Source: CAZRGV01 sp964599655 (lineage in GTDB: Bacteria; Planctomycetota; Planctomycetia; Isosphaerales; Isosphaeraceae). From it: a DNA stretch of 22,884 nt. The notes under the pieces are model-generated. The model was given only the letters and a program-made list of their open reading frames with translations. It was not told where the DNA came from and made no database searches. Where the stretch lies: NCBI GenBank assembly GCA_964599655.1, contig CAZRGV010000101.1, positions 1-22,884 on the forward strand, read 5' to 3'. Both the position numbers and the translations under genes were made by a program. Shown here piece after piece: positions 1-8,395 of the stretch; position 1 is the stretch's first letter; each line of letters opens with the position of its first letter.

Positions 1-613
1 ACGGATCGAGCCGGGCCGTCTCGTGCACGAACAGCCGGTCCGCGGGACCGACGAGGGCCGAGTTCGCCAGGTGCCGGTTGGTGATACCGACCTTGCCCTC
101 CAGGAGGAAGTCGCGCTGGAGATGGTCGTTGTTCCGGGCGACCAGGTCCCAGGGGCGTTGAATCCATTCGCCGCCCAGGTCGAGCCGGTCGGCTCTCCGT
201 GCCACGTCCTCGAACCAGCCGTCGACGCCGTTGGGCTCGAGGCCGACGGCCAGTTCAGGCCCCACGAGGGCGCAGGCGGGTTGGTTGTCGTGGAAGCCGA
301 CCCAGGGGGGGCCGTCGTCCGGGACCGTGAAGTCGGCTGGCGGGACCCATCGGGCGTTGGCCACCAGGACGGGGCCTCGGGCCAGCCAGTCTCGATCGTT
401 CACCGCCGTATGGGGGTGGCGCAGGCGTTGCATGGCCGCCAGAAACGGGCGGATGACCACGCCTCGGCGCGCCGGGCCAGGACCGACCCCGAACGCCCGA
501 GCGAGCTTGGTGCCCAGCGTGCTTTGACCCAGCAGCAGGTCAAACGCGGGGCGAGTGAGAGTCAACGGTTCGAGGCCAGCGACCGCGTTGTCTTCGACCA
601 GGCAGAGTCGCAT
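1..613 (-). CDS. Sugar nucleotidyltransferase-like protein (GlmU N-terminal-like), partial
   Basis: The reading frame runs from an ATG at 613 down to position 1 without a stop, so the C-terminal part lies outside the window; about 204 residues are visible. The start is supported by a GAGGAG ribosome binding site 8 bases upstream. The N-terminus MRLCLVEDNAVAGLEPLTLT, continuing with RPAFDLLLGQ, matches what I know of the planctomycete 'putative sugar nucleotidyl transferase' family (NTP_transf_4 type). These proteins have a degenerate nucleotidyltransferase domain, usually followed by a left-handed beta-helix acyltransferase-like domain, which is not visible here. They lack the usual GGxGTRL loop, and that loop is also absent here. 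The likely role is activation of a sugar phosphate in cell-envelope or nucleotide-sugar metabolism, but the substrate cannot be told. The family call is by recognition only. Confidence 0.78.
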   Translation of the reverse strand, partial: MRLCLVEDNAVAGLEPLTLTRPAFDLLLGQSTLGTKLARAFGVGPGPARRGVVIRPFLAAMQRLRHPHTAVNDRDWLARGPVLVANARWVPPADFTVPDDGPPWVGFHDNQPACALVGPELAVGLEPNGVDGWFEDVARRADRLDLGGEWIQRPWDLVARNNDHLQRDFLLEGKVGITNRHLANSALVGPADRLFVHETARLDP

Positions 614-822
614 CGTTCGCTTCTCCTCAGCTCAAGGATCGCGGCCCGTGTTCGCCGCCGTTCCCGCGGCAGCCGTGGGTGTCCAGGCGATCGTTCCTAC
701 GGGAAACACCCGCCGCCTCGGGACAAGGTGATGTGGTAAATCACCGTCAGGGAGCCACGCGGAGGTGCCAATGCGACATGAAGCCGGAGGCAACGGCTCT
801 TGGGATTATAGCGGTCCGGCAA

Positions 823-850
823 AATCGCGGGAATCCGCGTTGACGCGATT
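823..850 (-). terminator. Weak terminator-like hairpin after the phosphodiesterase gene
   Basis: AATCGCG (823-829) and CGCGATT (844-850) form a 7-bp inverted repeat that overlaps the TGA stop of the phosphodiesterase gene. On the minus strand the stem is followed by a short TTTT. The short stem and 14-base loop make this a weak call. Confidence 0.28.
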
Positions 851-1332
851 CAGCCAACCTTGAGGAATCGCAGTTCGTCGGCGTCGAGGTCGAGCAATCC
901 CACCGTGTGCTCGACGGCGCGGTGCAGCGCCCCTGGGTTGATCCATCGCGTCGGACCGTCCCGACGGTCGTCGGCCACGTGCGAATGGCCGTACAGCAGG
1001 TAATCCGGGCCGGCGGCCGCCAGCCGCCTCAACTCCTTGAGCAGGTCGCCGTGACTGACCGCGATCCGCTTGCCGCCGAGCGTCACCTCACCGCCCCATT
1101 CCAGGCAGGTTCCGCCGACATCGCGGATGGCCGAACGCAACGTTTCCTCGTCGAAATCGTTGTTGCCGAAGACGTAATAACTCGGCAACTGGCCGCAGAG
1201 CCGGACCACCTCGGGGCCGATCAAATCGCCGCAGTGGATGAGCACCTCGGCGCCTTCGGCGATGAGCAACGAGACGGCCCTGGCCGTCCGTTTCAAGTGG
1301 TCGTGGCTGTCCGAAACAATCCCGATGCGCAT
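850..1332 (-). CDS. YfcE/MJ0936-family metallophosphoesterase (phosphodiesterase)
   Basis: A 160-residue, single-domain calcineurin-like phosphoesterase. All metal-ligand motifs are visible in order: D8-x-H10 (SDSHDH), GD at 35-36, GNND at 56-59, SHGD at 93-96 and GHSH at 115-118. These bind the dinuclear metal centre in this family, which hydrolyses phosphodiester or phosphomonoester bonds; the physiological substrate is usually unknown. The length is normal for YfcE/MJ0936 enzymes. There is no signal peptide, so it is cytosolic. The ATG at 1332 has an AGGGGAG ribosome binding site about 9 bases upstream. It is followed by the nucleotidyltransferase-like gene on the same strand after 236 bases, so cotranscription is possible but not shown. 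Confidence 0.92.
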   Translation of the reverse strand: MRIGIVSDSHDHLKRTARAVSLLIAEGAEVLIHCGDLIGPEVVRLCGQLPSYYVFGNNDFDEETLRSAIRDVGGTCLEWGGEVTLGGKRIAVSHGDLLKELRRLAAAGPDYLLYGHSHVADDRRDGPTRWINPGALHRAVEHTVGLLDLDADELRFLKVG

Positions 1333-2132
1333 CGCACGGACTCCCCTCGGCGGGATGGGTGCATGGAAACCCTACCAGTTTCTTCGTCGTCCAGCTAGCC
1401 GCGATTCGGATTGGGCGGTAAACTTTACGTTGAGATCTCAGGTTTGTGTTCCGCGTTCTGGTCGTTCGTGGTCGGAATTCCGGACATGAAGACCGTCGCG
1501 GAGGCTCGGCCTGGGACACTCGACACCGGCCCGTTGTTCGGGCCGGGGCGCGACCGGCCGAGGGGAAACGGTCGGTCGCGGGAAGGGGCCCCGCCCCCCA
1601 GGGATCGGCTTCCTTCCCAGGCTTTGCCCGCGTCGCGCGGGGAAGGTGTTCCATGGGCGTTGTCATCCGCGACGAGCGAAGCCGTCGCGCGTCGATTCCG
1701 AATCGCAAGTCCGACACGGCGAAATCGAAGGCCGTGCCGCCAAGGCGTCCCAGGGTCGAAGCCCCTGACCGGGGTCAAACGGCCCGAGAGGCCCCCGAGT
1801 CACGGGTTGTCCAAAAGGTGGAAGCCCCCGACGCGGGCGAGGGACGCGGGAGTTTGCTGGAGCACGAGTTCACTCACGGCCGAAGCCAGAGCTGAGCGGC
1901 CGGGCCAGGCCCTGTCGTCCGCCCCCCAACGGCGTTTCGAACCGGAGGCCCCACCGCACCGTTCTACCGGCCCTGTTTTCGCTCTCGCTCCCCGATCGAT
2001 GGCGTCGAGGAACCCGCACTTGGCCGGATCGAACCGCTGAAAAACGGAAGAATTCCCGACGCCTCGCTGGCCCGATCCGTTCGGAGCCAGCGGGGCGTCG
2101 TCGTTGCGTCGACCCGCCGGATCGGCGCGGGG
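1333..2132. other. Gene desert of 800 bp with stacked hairpins
   Basis: No convincing gene is present. The open frames here, on both strands, are arginine/proline/serine-rich and look like GC-rich noise. The segment lies between the end of the sulfatase gene and the start of the phosphodiesterase gene, so it should hold the latter's promoter near its low end. Two hairpins stand back to back at 1526-1546 (8-bp perfect stem, TTGTT loop) and 1549-1580 (12-bp stem with one G-U pair, 8-base loop). A third, terminator-like hairpin at 2058-2099 is listed separately. Confidence 0.6.
2058..2099 (-). terminator. Probable terminator of the sulfatase gene
   Basis: GACGCCTCGCTGGC (2058-2071) pairs with GCCAGCGGGGCGTC (2086-2099) over 14 bp with one G-U wobble and a 14-base loop. 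It lies 34 bases past the sulfatase stop. Read on the minus strand, the stem is followed within about 20 bases by CCGTTTTT. The stem is strong; the U-tract is displaced from its base, so intrinsic termination is likely but not textbook. Confidence 0.5.
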
Positions 2133-3692
2133 TCAAGAACCGCCCCTGGCCTTGGGCCGAATCGCCACCGGGGTGTCGTTGGCCCGCGGCGAGCCCGGCG
2201 TGCTCCGGCCCTCGGAGACGTATTTCTCCAGCAGCTTCGTGAGCCGCGAAACCACTTCGGGATGCTCGGCCTGGACGTTGTGACGCTCGCCGACGTCGCG
2301 CGACAGGTCGAAGAGCTGGATCGGCGGCAGGTCCGACACCTCCGAGCGACCCGGCCGAGGCGCGCTCCAGCCGCCCGAGTCGGGACAGAGCGCCAGCTTC
2401 CATCGGCCCTGTCGAATCGCGAACGAGCCATTGATCGAGTGATGCACCGTGGCCTCTCGAAGCGGTCCCTTCGCCGTGCCCAGCAGGTCGGGCAGCAGGT
2501 TCACGCTGTCCTCCCCCGCATCGTCGGGTAAGGCCGCTCCGACGATCGCCGCGCAGGTGGCCATCAGGTCCGTCAGGCAGATCGTGTCGTCGCAGATCGA
2601 GCCCGGCTGGACCCGGCCTGGCCAGCGAACCACGAACGGAATGCGGTGCCCCCCCTCGAAGATGTCGGCCTTGTAGCCGCGCCATTGAGCGCTCGGATGA
2701 TGCCCGAACGACGCCAGCGCCGGGAAGTCGGCCGACGGCGAACAGCCGTTGTCGCTCGTGAAGATCACCAGCGTGTTCCCCGACAGCCCGTTCCGCTCAA
2801 TCGCATCGAGGACCCGGCCAACCGTCGCGTCAATCTGCATCACGAAATCACCATAAGCTCCGATCCCGCTCCGTCCAGCGAACGTCTCGTCGGGAACAAT
2901 CGGCGTGTGCGGCGCGGTCAACGGGAAATAGAGGAAGAACGGCCGGTGTTCGGGGTCCTTGCTCCTGGAGTCGATGTACTCGACCGCCTTGGTGGTGATC
3001 GTCGGCAGCACGCCGACCGCCTCGAAATCGGCGTGCGCCGGCCCCTTGCGAAGGTACGTCTTCTCCGTCGTGGGCACGCCAACAGTCTGATCATTGTGAA
3101 TGTAGAGATACGGCGGCATATCGAGCGAAGCGCTAATGCCATAATAATAGTCGAACCCCAGGGCCGTGGGCCCGTTTCGGATCGGCCGGGTGTAATCGAC
3201 CGCGCTGATCGGCCCCTTCGGCTCGATCCCGTCGCCGAAGGCCGACGGTTGCCGGGTCGACCAGTCGAGGCCGAGGTGCCACTTGCCGATGCCGGCCGTG
3301 TGGTAGCCGTTCCGTTTCAACAGCGAGGCGACCGTCAACCGGCCGGGCTCGATCAGGTGGGGCGAGTATCCGCCCAGCACGCCGCTCTTGAGCCGAGATC
3401 GCCAGGCGTAACGCCCGGTCAGGATTCCGTAGCGCGTCGGCGTGCAGACCGATGAACCGGAATGCGCGTCCGTGAAGCTCATCCCCTGCGACGCCAGGCG
3501 GTCAATATTCGGCGTGGCAATCTTGGACTCCGGGTTCAGGCAGCGCACGTCGCCATAGCCCAGGTCGTCGGCCAGGATGTAGACAATGTTCGGCCGGCTC
3601 GGCTCGGTCTTGGCTCCGTCGTTCGACGCGTCGTTCGCCCCAAGAACGAGCGGCAACAGGCCAACGAGAAAAATCTGTTGGATTCCACGCAT
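2133..3692 (-). CDS. Secreted type I sulfatase (arylsulfatase family)
   Basis: A sulfate-ester hydrolase of the formylglycine (alkaline-phosphatase-fold) superfamily. I place the start at the ATG at 3692 rather than the longer frame to 3764, because a signal peptide begins there (MRGIQQIFLVGLLPLVLGAN); this gives 519 residues. The metal site ADDLGYGD is at about 41-48. The modification motif is CTPTR with C83 as the residue converted to formylglycine. GKWHLG holds K137 and H139, APHTP holds H262, TSDNG holds D314 and N315, and the substrate-side lysine K341 is in GYKADIFEGG. All catalytic residues are therefore present. The closest relatives are arylsulfatase A/GALNS-like enzymes, which planctomycetes use on sulfated polysaccharides; the substrate is not predictable. 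It is 134 bases downstream of the kinase gene on the same strand, so it may share its transcript. An AT-ending codon patch lies at about 3081-3153. Confidence 0.94.
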   Translation of the reverse strand: MRGIQQIFLVGLLPLVLGANDASNDGAKTEPSRPNIVYILADDLGYGDVRCLNPESKIATPNIDRLASQGMSFTDAHSGSSVCTPTRYGILTGRYAWRSRLKSGVLGGYSPHLIEPGRLTVASLLKRNGYHTAGIGKWHLGLDWSTRQPSAFGDGIEPKGPISAVDYTRPIRNGPTALGFDYYYGISASLDMPPYLYIHNDQTVGVPTTEKTYLRKGPAHADFEAVGVLPTITTKAVEYIDSRSKDPEHRPFFLYFPLTAPHTPIVPDETFAGRSGIGAYGDFVMQIDATVGRVLDAIERNGLSGNTLVIFTSDNGCSPSADFPALASFGHHPSAQWRGYKADIFEGGHRIPFVVRWPGRVQPGSICDDTICLTDLMATCAAIVGAALPDDAGEDSVNLLPDLLGTAKGPLREATVHHSINGSFAIRQGRWKLALCPDSGGWSAPRPGRSEVSDLPPIQLFDLSRDVGERHNVQAEHPEVVSRLTKLLEKYVSEGRSTPGSPRANDTPVAIRPKARGGS

Positions 3693-3826
3693 GATCGTTC
3701 GATCCCCGCTCCAAGGTTCGACCCGTTGATTCGAAACGGCAAGGCCCTCCCCCGGCCATCGCACGACCGAGCGTACGGCCTGGACGATCGCATTGCAACG
3801 CGTTCGCCGTACCGGCGCGAGACGAT

Positions 3827-6385
3827 TCAGGTCGCTCGGGCCGGCGCCGCGATCTCGGCGAACCCTTGAGAACCGGGTTTCGGGGCCTCGTTCGATCGTT
3901 CCGTCGTTTCCCGTGGAGGCGAACCCTCGCTGTCCGGAGGCGAGGGACCGTGGTCCGGCTGGGCCCGCAGGGCCCGCAACGATCGAACACGGTTGAGGTC
4001 CTTGAGCCGATCATCGAGCGATTTTTGCGCCGCGTCATCATCCGGATCGGCCGCGAGGATTCGCTGGTGGGCGACCGACTGTTCGTAGCGCGTGCAGGCC
4101 TCGTCCAGGCGGCCGAGTTCTTCGAGGGTTTCCCCCAATCGATGGCAGGTCCCGGCGCAATCGGACCGCATGGCGCGGTCGGTGGGCTCCTCGCGAACGA
4201 GTTCCTCGCGGAGGACCAGGGCCTGCTGGAACGCCGCGACGGCCTCGGGAAGCCGCTTCAGGTCGTAGAGCACGCTGCCAATCTTGTGAAGGCACATGGC
4301 CCGCGCTTGCCGGTGTCGGACAACCTCCGGCTGGATCCGCGCCATCATCTCGGCCAGTTGGTTGGCCCGTCGGAAGGCGTCGAGGGCCGGCGCCGGTTTT
4401 TCCTGGTAGTCGAGAATCCGGCCCATCTCGACGTAGCCGCGAAGGCGAGGCCAGATGAAGAGCGTGGGCTCATCCGCGGCGAGTTCTTCGAGTGTGGCCA
4501 CGCGCTGGGAGAACTCGCGGAGCGCCTCCTCTGGGTTGCCCGCCTCAACCTCGAACCGTGCGTGTTCGAGATACATCTTGTCCATCGCGAGTTGTTCGCG
4601 ACGGATCGGATCGCGCGCGGTGTCGCTCAGAAGCTCCCGGAGCTGATCCGGGTTGCGTCCCATCAGGTTTCTGGCCCGCTCGAGGTCGCTCACCGCGTCG
4701 TCCCAGCGGTCCAACGTGCCCCGGACCCGGGCTCGCACACGAAGGGCTTGCCCCAGCGCGGCCTGGGTCCATCGATCGTCGGGATGAGCGCGCAGCCGGG
4801 CCTCGTACGTTCGCTCCGCGGCGTCGAGCAGCCGCTCCGCCTCCGCCAGGTTCCCGGCACTTTCCAGGAGCCGGGCGAAGTTGAGCTGGGCCTCGCCCAG
4901 CTTGAGCGAGTCGGACGGATCATCGCGGATAAGATCAAAATATTCATCATAAATGTGATTTAACGAAATCATTAAATCTTTTGGAAACTCTCTGGAGTTG
5001 TTCGAGGGGTCGGCGATCTCTCCCGCGATTCGCGCCAGGTATTCCATGATCAGGTTGGCCTGGTTCAGCGTCATGGTGGTCCGGAGGTGCTGCGTTCGTT
5101 CGCGGGTCAGCAGCGACTCGGCACGCCGCCACTGCCAGAACACGCCGGCGAAGCCCAGGACGAGGGTCGCGGCCAGCGCGGTCAGCAGGCCGGCGACCAT
5201 CGGATTCCGGCGTGCCCGGCGGCGCCAACGGCCGAGCCGGCTGATGGGGCGGCCCAGAACCGGTTCATCGCGGAGGAACCGTCTCAGGTCGTCGGCCAGG
5301 GCGGACGCGCTCGAGTAGCGGTCGCCGGGCTCGCGCGCCATCGCCTTGAGGCAGATGGTTTCCAGGTCACGGGGAATGGCCTCGACGAGCCGACGGGGCG
5401 GGGTCGGCTCCCCGTCCAGAATCTGGTTCAGGACGGCGCGCGGACTTCCTCGGAACGGTGGTTCGCCGGTGATGGCCTGGTAGAGCAAGACCCCGAGGGC
5501 GTACACGTCGCTTCGGGCGTCGATCTGGCGCGTGTCGCCCCGGGCCTGTTCGGGGCTCATGTAGGCGGGCGTGCCGAGGATTTCCCCTTCGAGAGTCAGG
5601 GTCGAATCGACGGCCACTTGTTTGGCCAGGCCGAAGTCGGTCAGATGCGGATGGCCCTGGGGGTCGAGCAGGATGTTCGAGGGTTTCAGGTCGCGGTGAA
5701 CGACCCCTTCCCGATGCGCCTTGTCGAGCGCCTCGGCCACCTCGGCGAGCAAGGCCGCGGCCTCGCGCGGGGACAGGGGGCCGTTCGACAACCGGCGGTC
5801 CAGGGTTGACCCTTCGATGTACTGGCTGACGAGGTAAGGGCGTCCGTCGATGCGGCCGGCCTCGTACACCGAGACGATGCCCGGATGCTGGACCTTCGCG
5901 GCGTTTCGCGCCTCGCGGACGAACCGATCGGCCTGCGAGCCGAGGACCTCCTCGCGAGGCAACTTCACGGCGACGACCCGGTTCAGCTCGTTGTCGATCG
6001 CCTTGTAGACAATGCCGAACGCGCCCCGGCCGATCGGTTCCAGCAGCGTGAACTTGCCCAGCGAAATCGGCTCGACGCGCGGGGTTTCCTGACCCTTGCG
6101 GGCGTGGCTCGGACGCTGGCGAATCGTCTGCTCGGCCTCGACGAGGGCCCGCACGGTTTCCGGGTCTTCAGACAGTTCCGGGTATCGAGCGAGGTAGAAT
6201 TCCGCGCTCGCGGGCCGCCCTTCCTTGAGGCGGAGCTCCAGGTCGGAGTGGACCAGCTCGATGAGCACGGTCCGCCGGCCTGGTCCCTCGGGCGGCAAGA
6301 AGTCGTCAATGGCCGGCCATCGCCCGCTCCAGCACGCCTCCTCGAACTGGGCGACGATCTCCTCCAGTCGATCCGATGGGACCAT
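3827..6385 (-). CDS. Membrane Ser/Thr protein kinase with TPR-rich C-terminal region
   Basis: 852 residues. Residues 1-105 form a helical N-terminal extension typical of planctomycete kinases. The kinase domain spans about 112-375: glycine loop GRGAFGIV (119-126), ATP lysine K141 (AVKLP), catalytic HRDLKPSN (230-237), DFG at 250-252 and SPEQ (277-280) in place of APE. All catalytic residues are intact, so the kinase should be active. One membrane helix at about 397-417 follows an arginine-rich stop-transfer stretch, putting the kinase in the cytoplasm and the C-terminus on the other side. Residues about 495-785 are helical TPR-like repeats, probably for protein binding. The C-terminus (805-852) is low-complexity and Pro/Ser-rich. 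The start has GGGGGA about 8 bases upstream. It lies 47 bases after the sigma factor gene, the ECF/kinase pairing known from planctomycetes, so the kinase probably controls that sigma factor. Confidence 0.96.
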   Translation of the reverse strand: MVPSDRLEEIVAQFEEACWSGRWPAIDDFLPPEGPGRRTVLIELVHSDLELRLKEGRPASAEFYLARYPELSEDPETVRALVEAEQTIRQRPSHARKGQETPRVEPISLGKFTLLEPIGRGAFGIVYKAIDNELNRVVAVKLPREEVLGSQADRFVREARNAAKVQHPGIVSVYEAGRIDGRPYLVSQYIEGSTLDRRLSNGPLSPREAAALLAEVAEALDKAHREGVVHRDLKPSNILLDPQGHPHLTDFGLAKQVAVDSTLTLEGEILGTPAYMSPEQARGDTRQIDARSDVYALGVLLYQAITGEPPFRGSPRAVLNQILDGEPTPPRRLVEAIPRDLETICLKAMAREPGDRYSSASALADDLRRFLRDEPVLGRPISRLGRWRRRARRNPMVAGLLTALAATLVLGFAGVFWQWRRAESLLTRERTQHLRTTMTLNQANLIMEYLARIAGEIADPSNNSREFPKDLMISLNHIYDEYFDLIRDDPSDSLKLGEAQLNFARLLESAGNLAEAERLLDAAERTYEARLRAHPDDRWTQAALGQALRVRARVRGTLDRWDDAVSDLERARNLMGRNPDQLRELLSDTARDPIRREQLAMDKMYLEHARFEVEAGNPEEALREFSQRVATLEELAADEPTLFIWPRLRGYVEMGRILDYQEKPAPALDAFRRANQLAEMMARIQPEVVRHRQARAMCLHKIGSVLYDLKRLPEAVAAFQQALVLREELVREEPTDRAMRSDCAGTCHRLGETLEELGRLDEACTRYEQSVAHQRILAADPDDDAAQKSLDDRLKDLNRVRSLRALRAQPDHGPSPPDSEGSPPRETTERSNEAPKPGSQGFAEIAAPARAT

Positions 6386-6432
6386 GGCACGATCCCCCGT
6401 TCTGGTCGTTCTCGACCCGAGCCGAACGCGGC

Positions 6433-7017
6433 TCAGGCCACGTTTTCGTTCCGCTCGCAGAGTTCCTGCAACCGGTCTTCGACCCGTCGCCGGACCCGTC
6501 TCACCGTGCGTTCCGACCGCCGGAGCCGCGAGGCGATCAGGGCATCCTCGAAGCCCTGAAGACCGAGCTGAACAATCTCGCGCTCGATCGGCTCCAACTC
6601 CCGGAGCCAGGCGCCGAGCAGCTCCATCAGCAGGGCCGTCTCGGCCGGCGACGGTTCCCGGTCCACAAACTCCGACTGCCGGTCCAGAGGCCGCTCGCGG
6701 GCGATGTCACGACGATCGGCCCGGAGATACTCGATCCGGTGACGGCACTTGTTCACCGTGATCCGCGCCAGGAGTCGCCAGACCGCGTCCCAGTCGCTCA
6801 GATCGAACTCCCCCCGCCCGTAGCGCAGGAAGAAGCTCTTGAAGACCGACTGAACCACGTCCTCGGGATCGCCGACATCACGCGTCAGGCAGTCAAATCG
6901 GCGGCGGGCCAGCATCGCCAGCCGCCCGACGTAACGCTGGTGCAACTCCGCCGCGGCGTCATCATCACCGCCGCGGAGTCGCGACATCAGTCCATAAAAT
7001 GACCCGTTCTCCCCCAT
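6433..7017 (-). CDS. ECF-subfamily RNA polymerase sigma factor
   Basis: 194 residues with the two-domain layout of ECF sigma factors. Region 2 is at about 22-92, with the core-binding and -10 recognition helix around DVGDPEDVVQSVFKSFFLRY (47-66). A linker follows at about 100-125. Region 4 is at about 128-185, with the helix-turn-helix LQGFEDALIASRLRRSERTV (153-172) for -35 recognition. There is no anti-sigma gene next to it; instead a membrane Ser/Thr kinase follows in the same transcript, which fits the kinase-linked ECF groups described in planctomycetes. GGGGAG precedes the ATG by about 5 bases. A good housekeeping-type promoter is seen at 7084-7112, so the pair need not be purely self-activated. 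Target genes are unknown; the downstream sulfatase is a candidate by position only. Confidence 0.94.
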   Translation of the reverse strand: MGENGSFYGLMSRLRGGDDDAAAELHQRYVGRLAMLARRRFDCLTRDVGDPEDVVQSVFKSFFLRYGRGEFDLSDWDAVWRLLARITVNKCRHRIEYLRADRRDIARERPLDRQSEFVDREPSPAETALLMELLGAWLRELEPIEREIVQLGLQGFEDALIASRLRRSERTVRRVRRRVEDRLQELCERNENVA

Positions 7018-7477
7018 GCGATCTCCCCGACCGCAGCCGCTCCCATTCGCCTTGCACGCACGATTGGTTCTCGAGCAGCAATGATTATCGGACGTGGCCG
7101 AACCGATTTCAACGCGTTGAGAACAAAAACAAACGACCGTGAAATCTCGTTCCGGCCGCCGCTTCGGGAATCGGCCGAAACCTCTTTCGTGGTAAAGAGT
7201 ACCGTCGATCCGCTCCCCGCGCCGCTCGAGAAAAAATCGAAACGTCGTGACCAGAATGCGTCCGTTTTCGGATCACGTTGGGTGGAGGACCGTGTCGCCG
7301 CCGCACCTCCCGCTCGACGACGAGCGCGGCGCCACTCGCGCCGGCGAGATCCGGAAACCCGTCGGCTTCCAGATCGCGCGGATCGGCGTTTTGTGACCGT
7401 GGCGGCGGCGATTTCGAAATCGAGTCGCGGTGCGGAAAACTCGGGGCCGGGGCGCGTCTCCTCGGACGGAGCCCGTT
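7018..7477. other. Intergenic region upstream of the sigma/kinase unit
   Basis: 460 bp without a credible gene; the 150-codon plus-strand frame here is Arg/Ser-rich and has no recognisable features. It carries the sigma-gene promoter (7084-7112) and the 3' flank of the first DUF1559 gene, which ends at 7478. A 14-bp perfect palindrome, CGATTTCGAAATCG (7409-7422), is present but expected by chance at about this frequency. Confidence 0.6.
7084..7112 (-). promoter_or_regulatory. Sigma-70-type promoter of the ECF sigma/kinase operon
   Basis: Reading the minus strand, TTGAAA (7107-7112, 5 of 6 matches to TTGACA) is followed after exactly 17 bases by GATAAT (7084-7089, 5 of 6 matches to TATAAT). 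The start point would be near 7077, giving a 5' leader of about 60 bases before the ATG at 7017. This is the best-matching promoter I see in the window. Confidence 0.52.
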
Positions 7478-8395
7478 TCAGGGCATGCGAGGGAGGTCTT
7501 CGGGGTCGATCCTCTCACCGCCGTCACGAGTGATCAACGCGTACCAGAGGGCGCGATCTTCCATCGCCGGCAGGATGCGCACCGAGCCGTCTCCCATCAC
7601 GGCGAACGGGCCATCGGGGTGATACGAGCCGCTGTAGACCCGCAGGCTCGACGGGTCGTTCCCCTCGTAGCCGGGAATCGTGTTCACGTCGAACTCGCTG
7701 CCGCCCCAGCCGCCCACCGCCCAGCCGAAGCTGTCCCGCTTCTCGACCAGCATCACCGTGTTGCCCGGACCGTCGGTCACGTCTCCCAATCGGATCGAAC
7801 GGGCCTTGTCCTTGCCTTCGGGCGTGACGACGGTCATCATCAGGCCGCGATAGAGCCCCTTTTCCTTGACGAAATCGTCCCCCCAGCCCTTGTGACCGCC
7901 GCCCCAGTTGGCTCCATAGTGGACCCGCCCGAACGCCGACCGACCGGGGATCGGCTGGCCGTCGACGGATCGGATCGTCTTCGCCGGCACCGGGTCGACG
8001 TTCCGGTTGGCCGGGCAGAGGAAAACCTCGATGGCGCTCGAGACGGCCGTCGCGTTGGCGGCATGCCAGTTCTCCAGGTCGAAGTTGTAGGCGTTGTAAA
8101 CCGCCTGCTCCTCGACGTACGGCAAGATGGCCGCGAAGCCAGTGTGCCCGTTGCCGTGCCCCGAACCAGCGACCGCGCTCATCGGCAGCACGTTCCAGAC
8201 CGCGTGGTAGTTGTGCAAGGCCAGCCCCAGGATCTTCAGGTTTCGAACGCAGTCGGCCTCTCGGGCCCTCCCCCGCGCCGCCTGGACCGCCGGCAACGCC
8301 AGGACCAGGCCGACAAAAGCCACCCCCAAAATCACCACCACTTCCACCAGCGCCAGACCCATGGGAATGGGATCTTCACGTTTTATGATCTTCAT
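7478..8395 (-). CDS. DUF1559 pseudopilin-like protein, copy 1 of a tandem pair
   Basis: 305 residues, in the normal range for DUF1559 (SBP_bac_10) proteins, which have a type IV pilin/type II pseudopilin N-terminus and a large beta-rich domain. The N-terminus is unusual: the cleavage motif reads G13-LALVE18 instead of the usual GFTLVE, although the glycine and the glutamate at +5 are kept. A hydrophobic helix follows (about 19-40). Also seen are the family segment NLKILGLALHNYHAVWN, the motif SAVAGSGHGNGH, and a C-terminal FAVMGDGSVRILP equivalent to the family's H-x-G-x-x-DG region. The protein should be anchored in the inner membrane and processed by a prepilin peptidase; its role is unknown. 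GGAG lies about 9 bases before the ATG. It is closely related to the gene at 8649-9548 and probably arose by duplication. Confidence 0.9.
   Translation of the reverse strand: MKIIKREDPIPMGLALVEVVVILGVAFVGLVLALPAVQAARGRAREADCVRNLKILGLALHNYHAVWNVLPMSAVAGSGHGNGHTGFAAILPYVEEQAVYNAYNFDLENWHAANATAVSSAIEVFLCPANRNVDPVPAKTIRSVDGQPIPGRSAFGRVHYGANWGGGHKGWGDDFVKEKGLYRGLMMTVVTPEGKDKARSIRLGDVTDGPGNTVMLVEKRDSFGWAVGGWGGSEFDVNTIPGYEGNDPSSLRVYSGSYHPDGPFAVMGDGSVRILPAMEDRALWYALITRDGGERIDPEDLPRMP

Noticed and set aside
23..739. 238-codon plus-strand open frame at the left edge
   Set aside because: It is antisense to the nucleotidyltransferase-like frame, which has family sequence and a ribosome binding site; the plus-strand product has no recognisable features.
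1726..1765. tRNA T-arm-like GGTCGAAGCC
   Set aside because: No acceptor, D-arm or anticodon arm can be folded around it.
1411..2040. Several long open frames on both strands in 1333-2132
   Set aside because: The products are Arg/Pro/Ser-rich, lack ribosome binding sites and overlap one another; typical GC-rich noise.
3866..4963. 365-codon plus-strand frame opposite the kinase gene
   Set aside because: Shadow of the kinase gene, whose domains and catalytic motifs are unmistakable on the minus strand.
7409..7422. 14-bp perfect palindrome CGATTTCGAAATCG
   Set aside because: About one such palindrome is expected by chance in 23 kb; it has no positional support as an operator.
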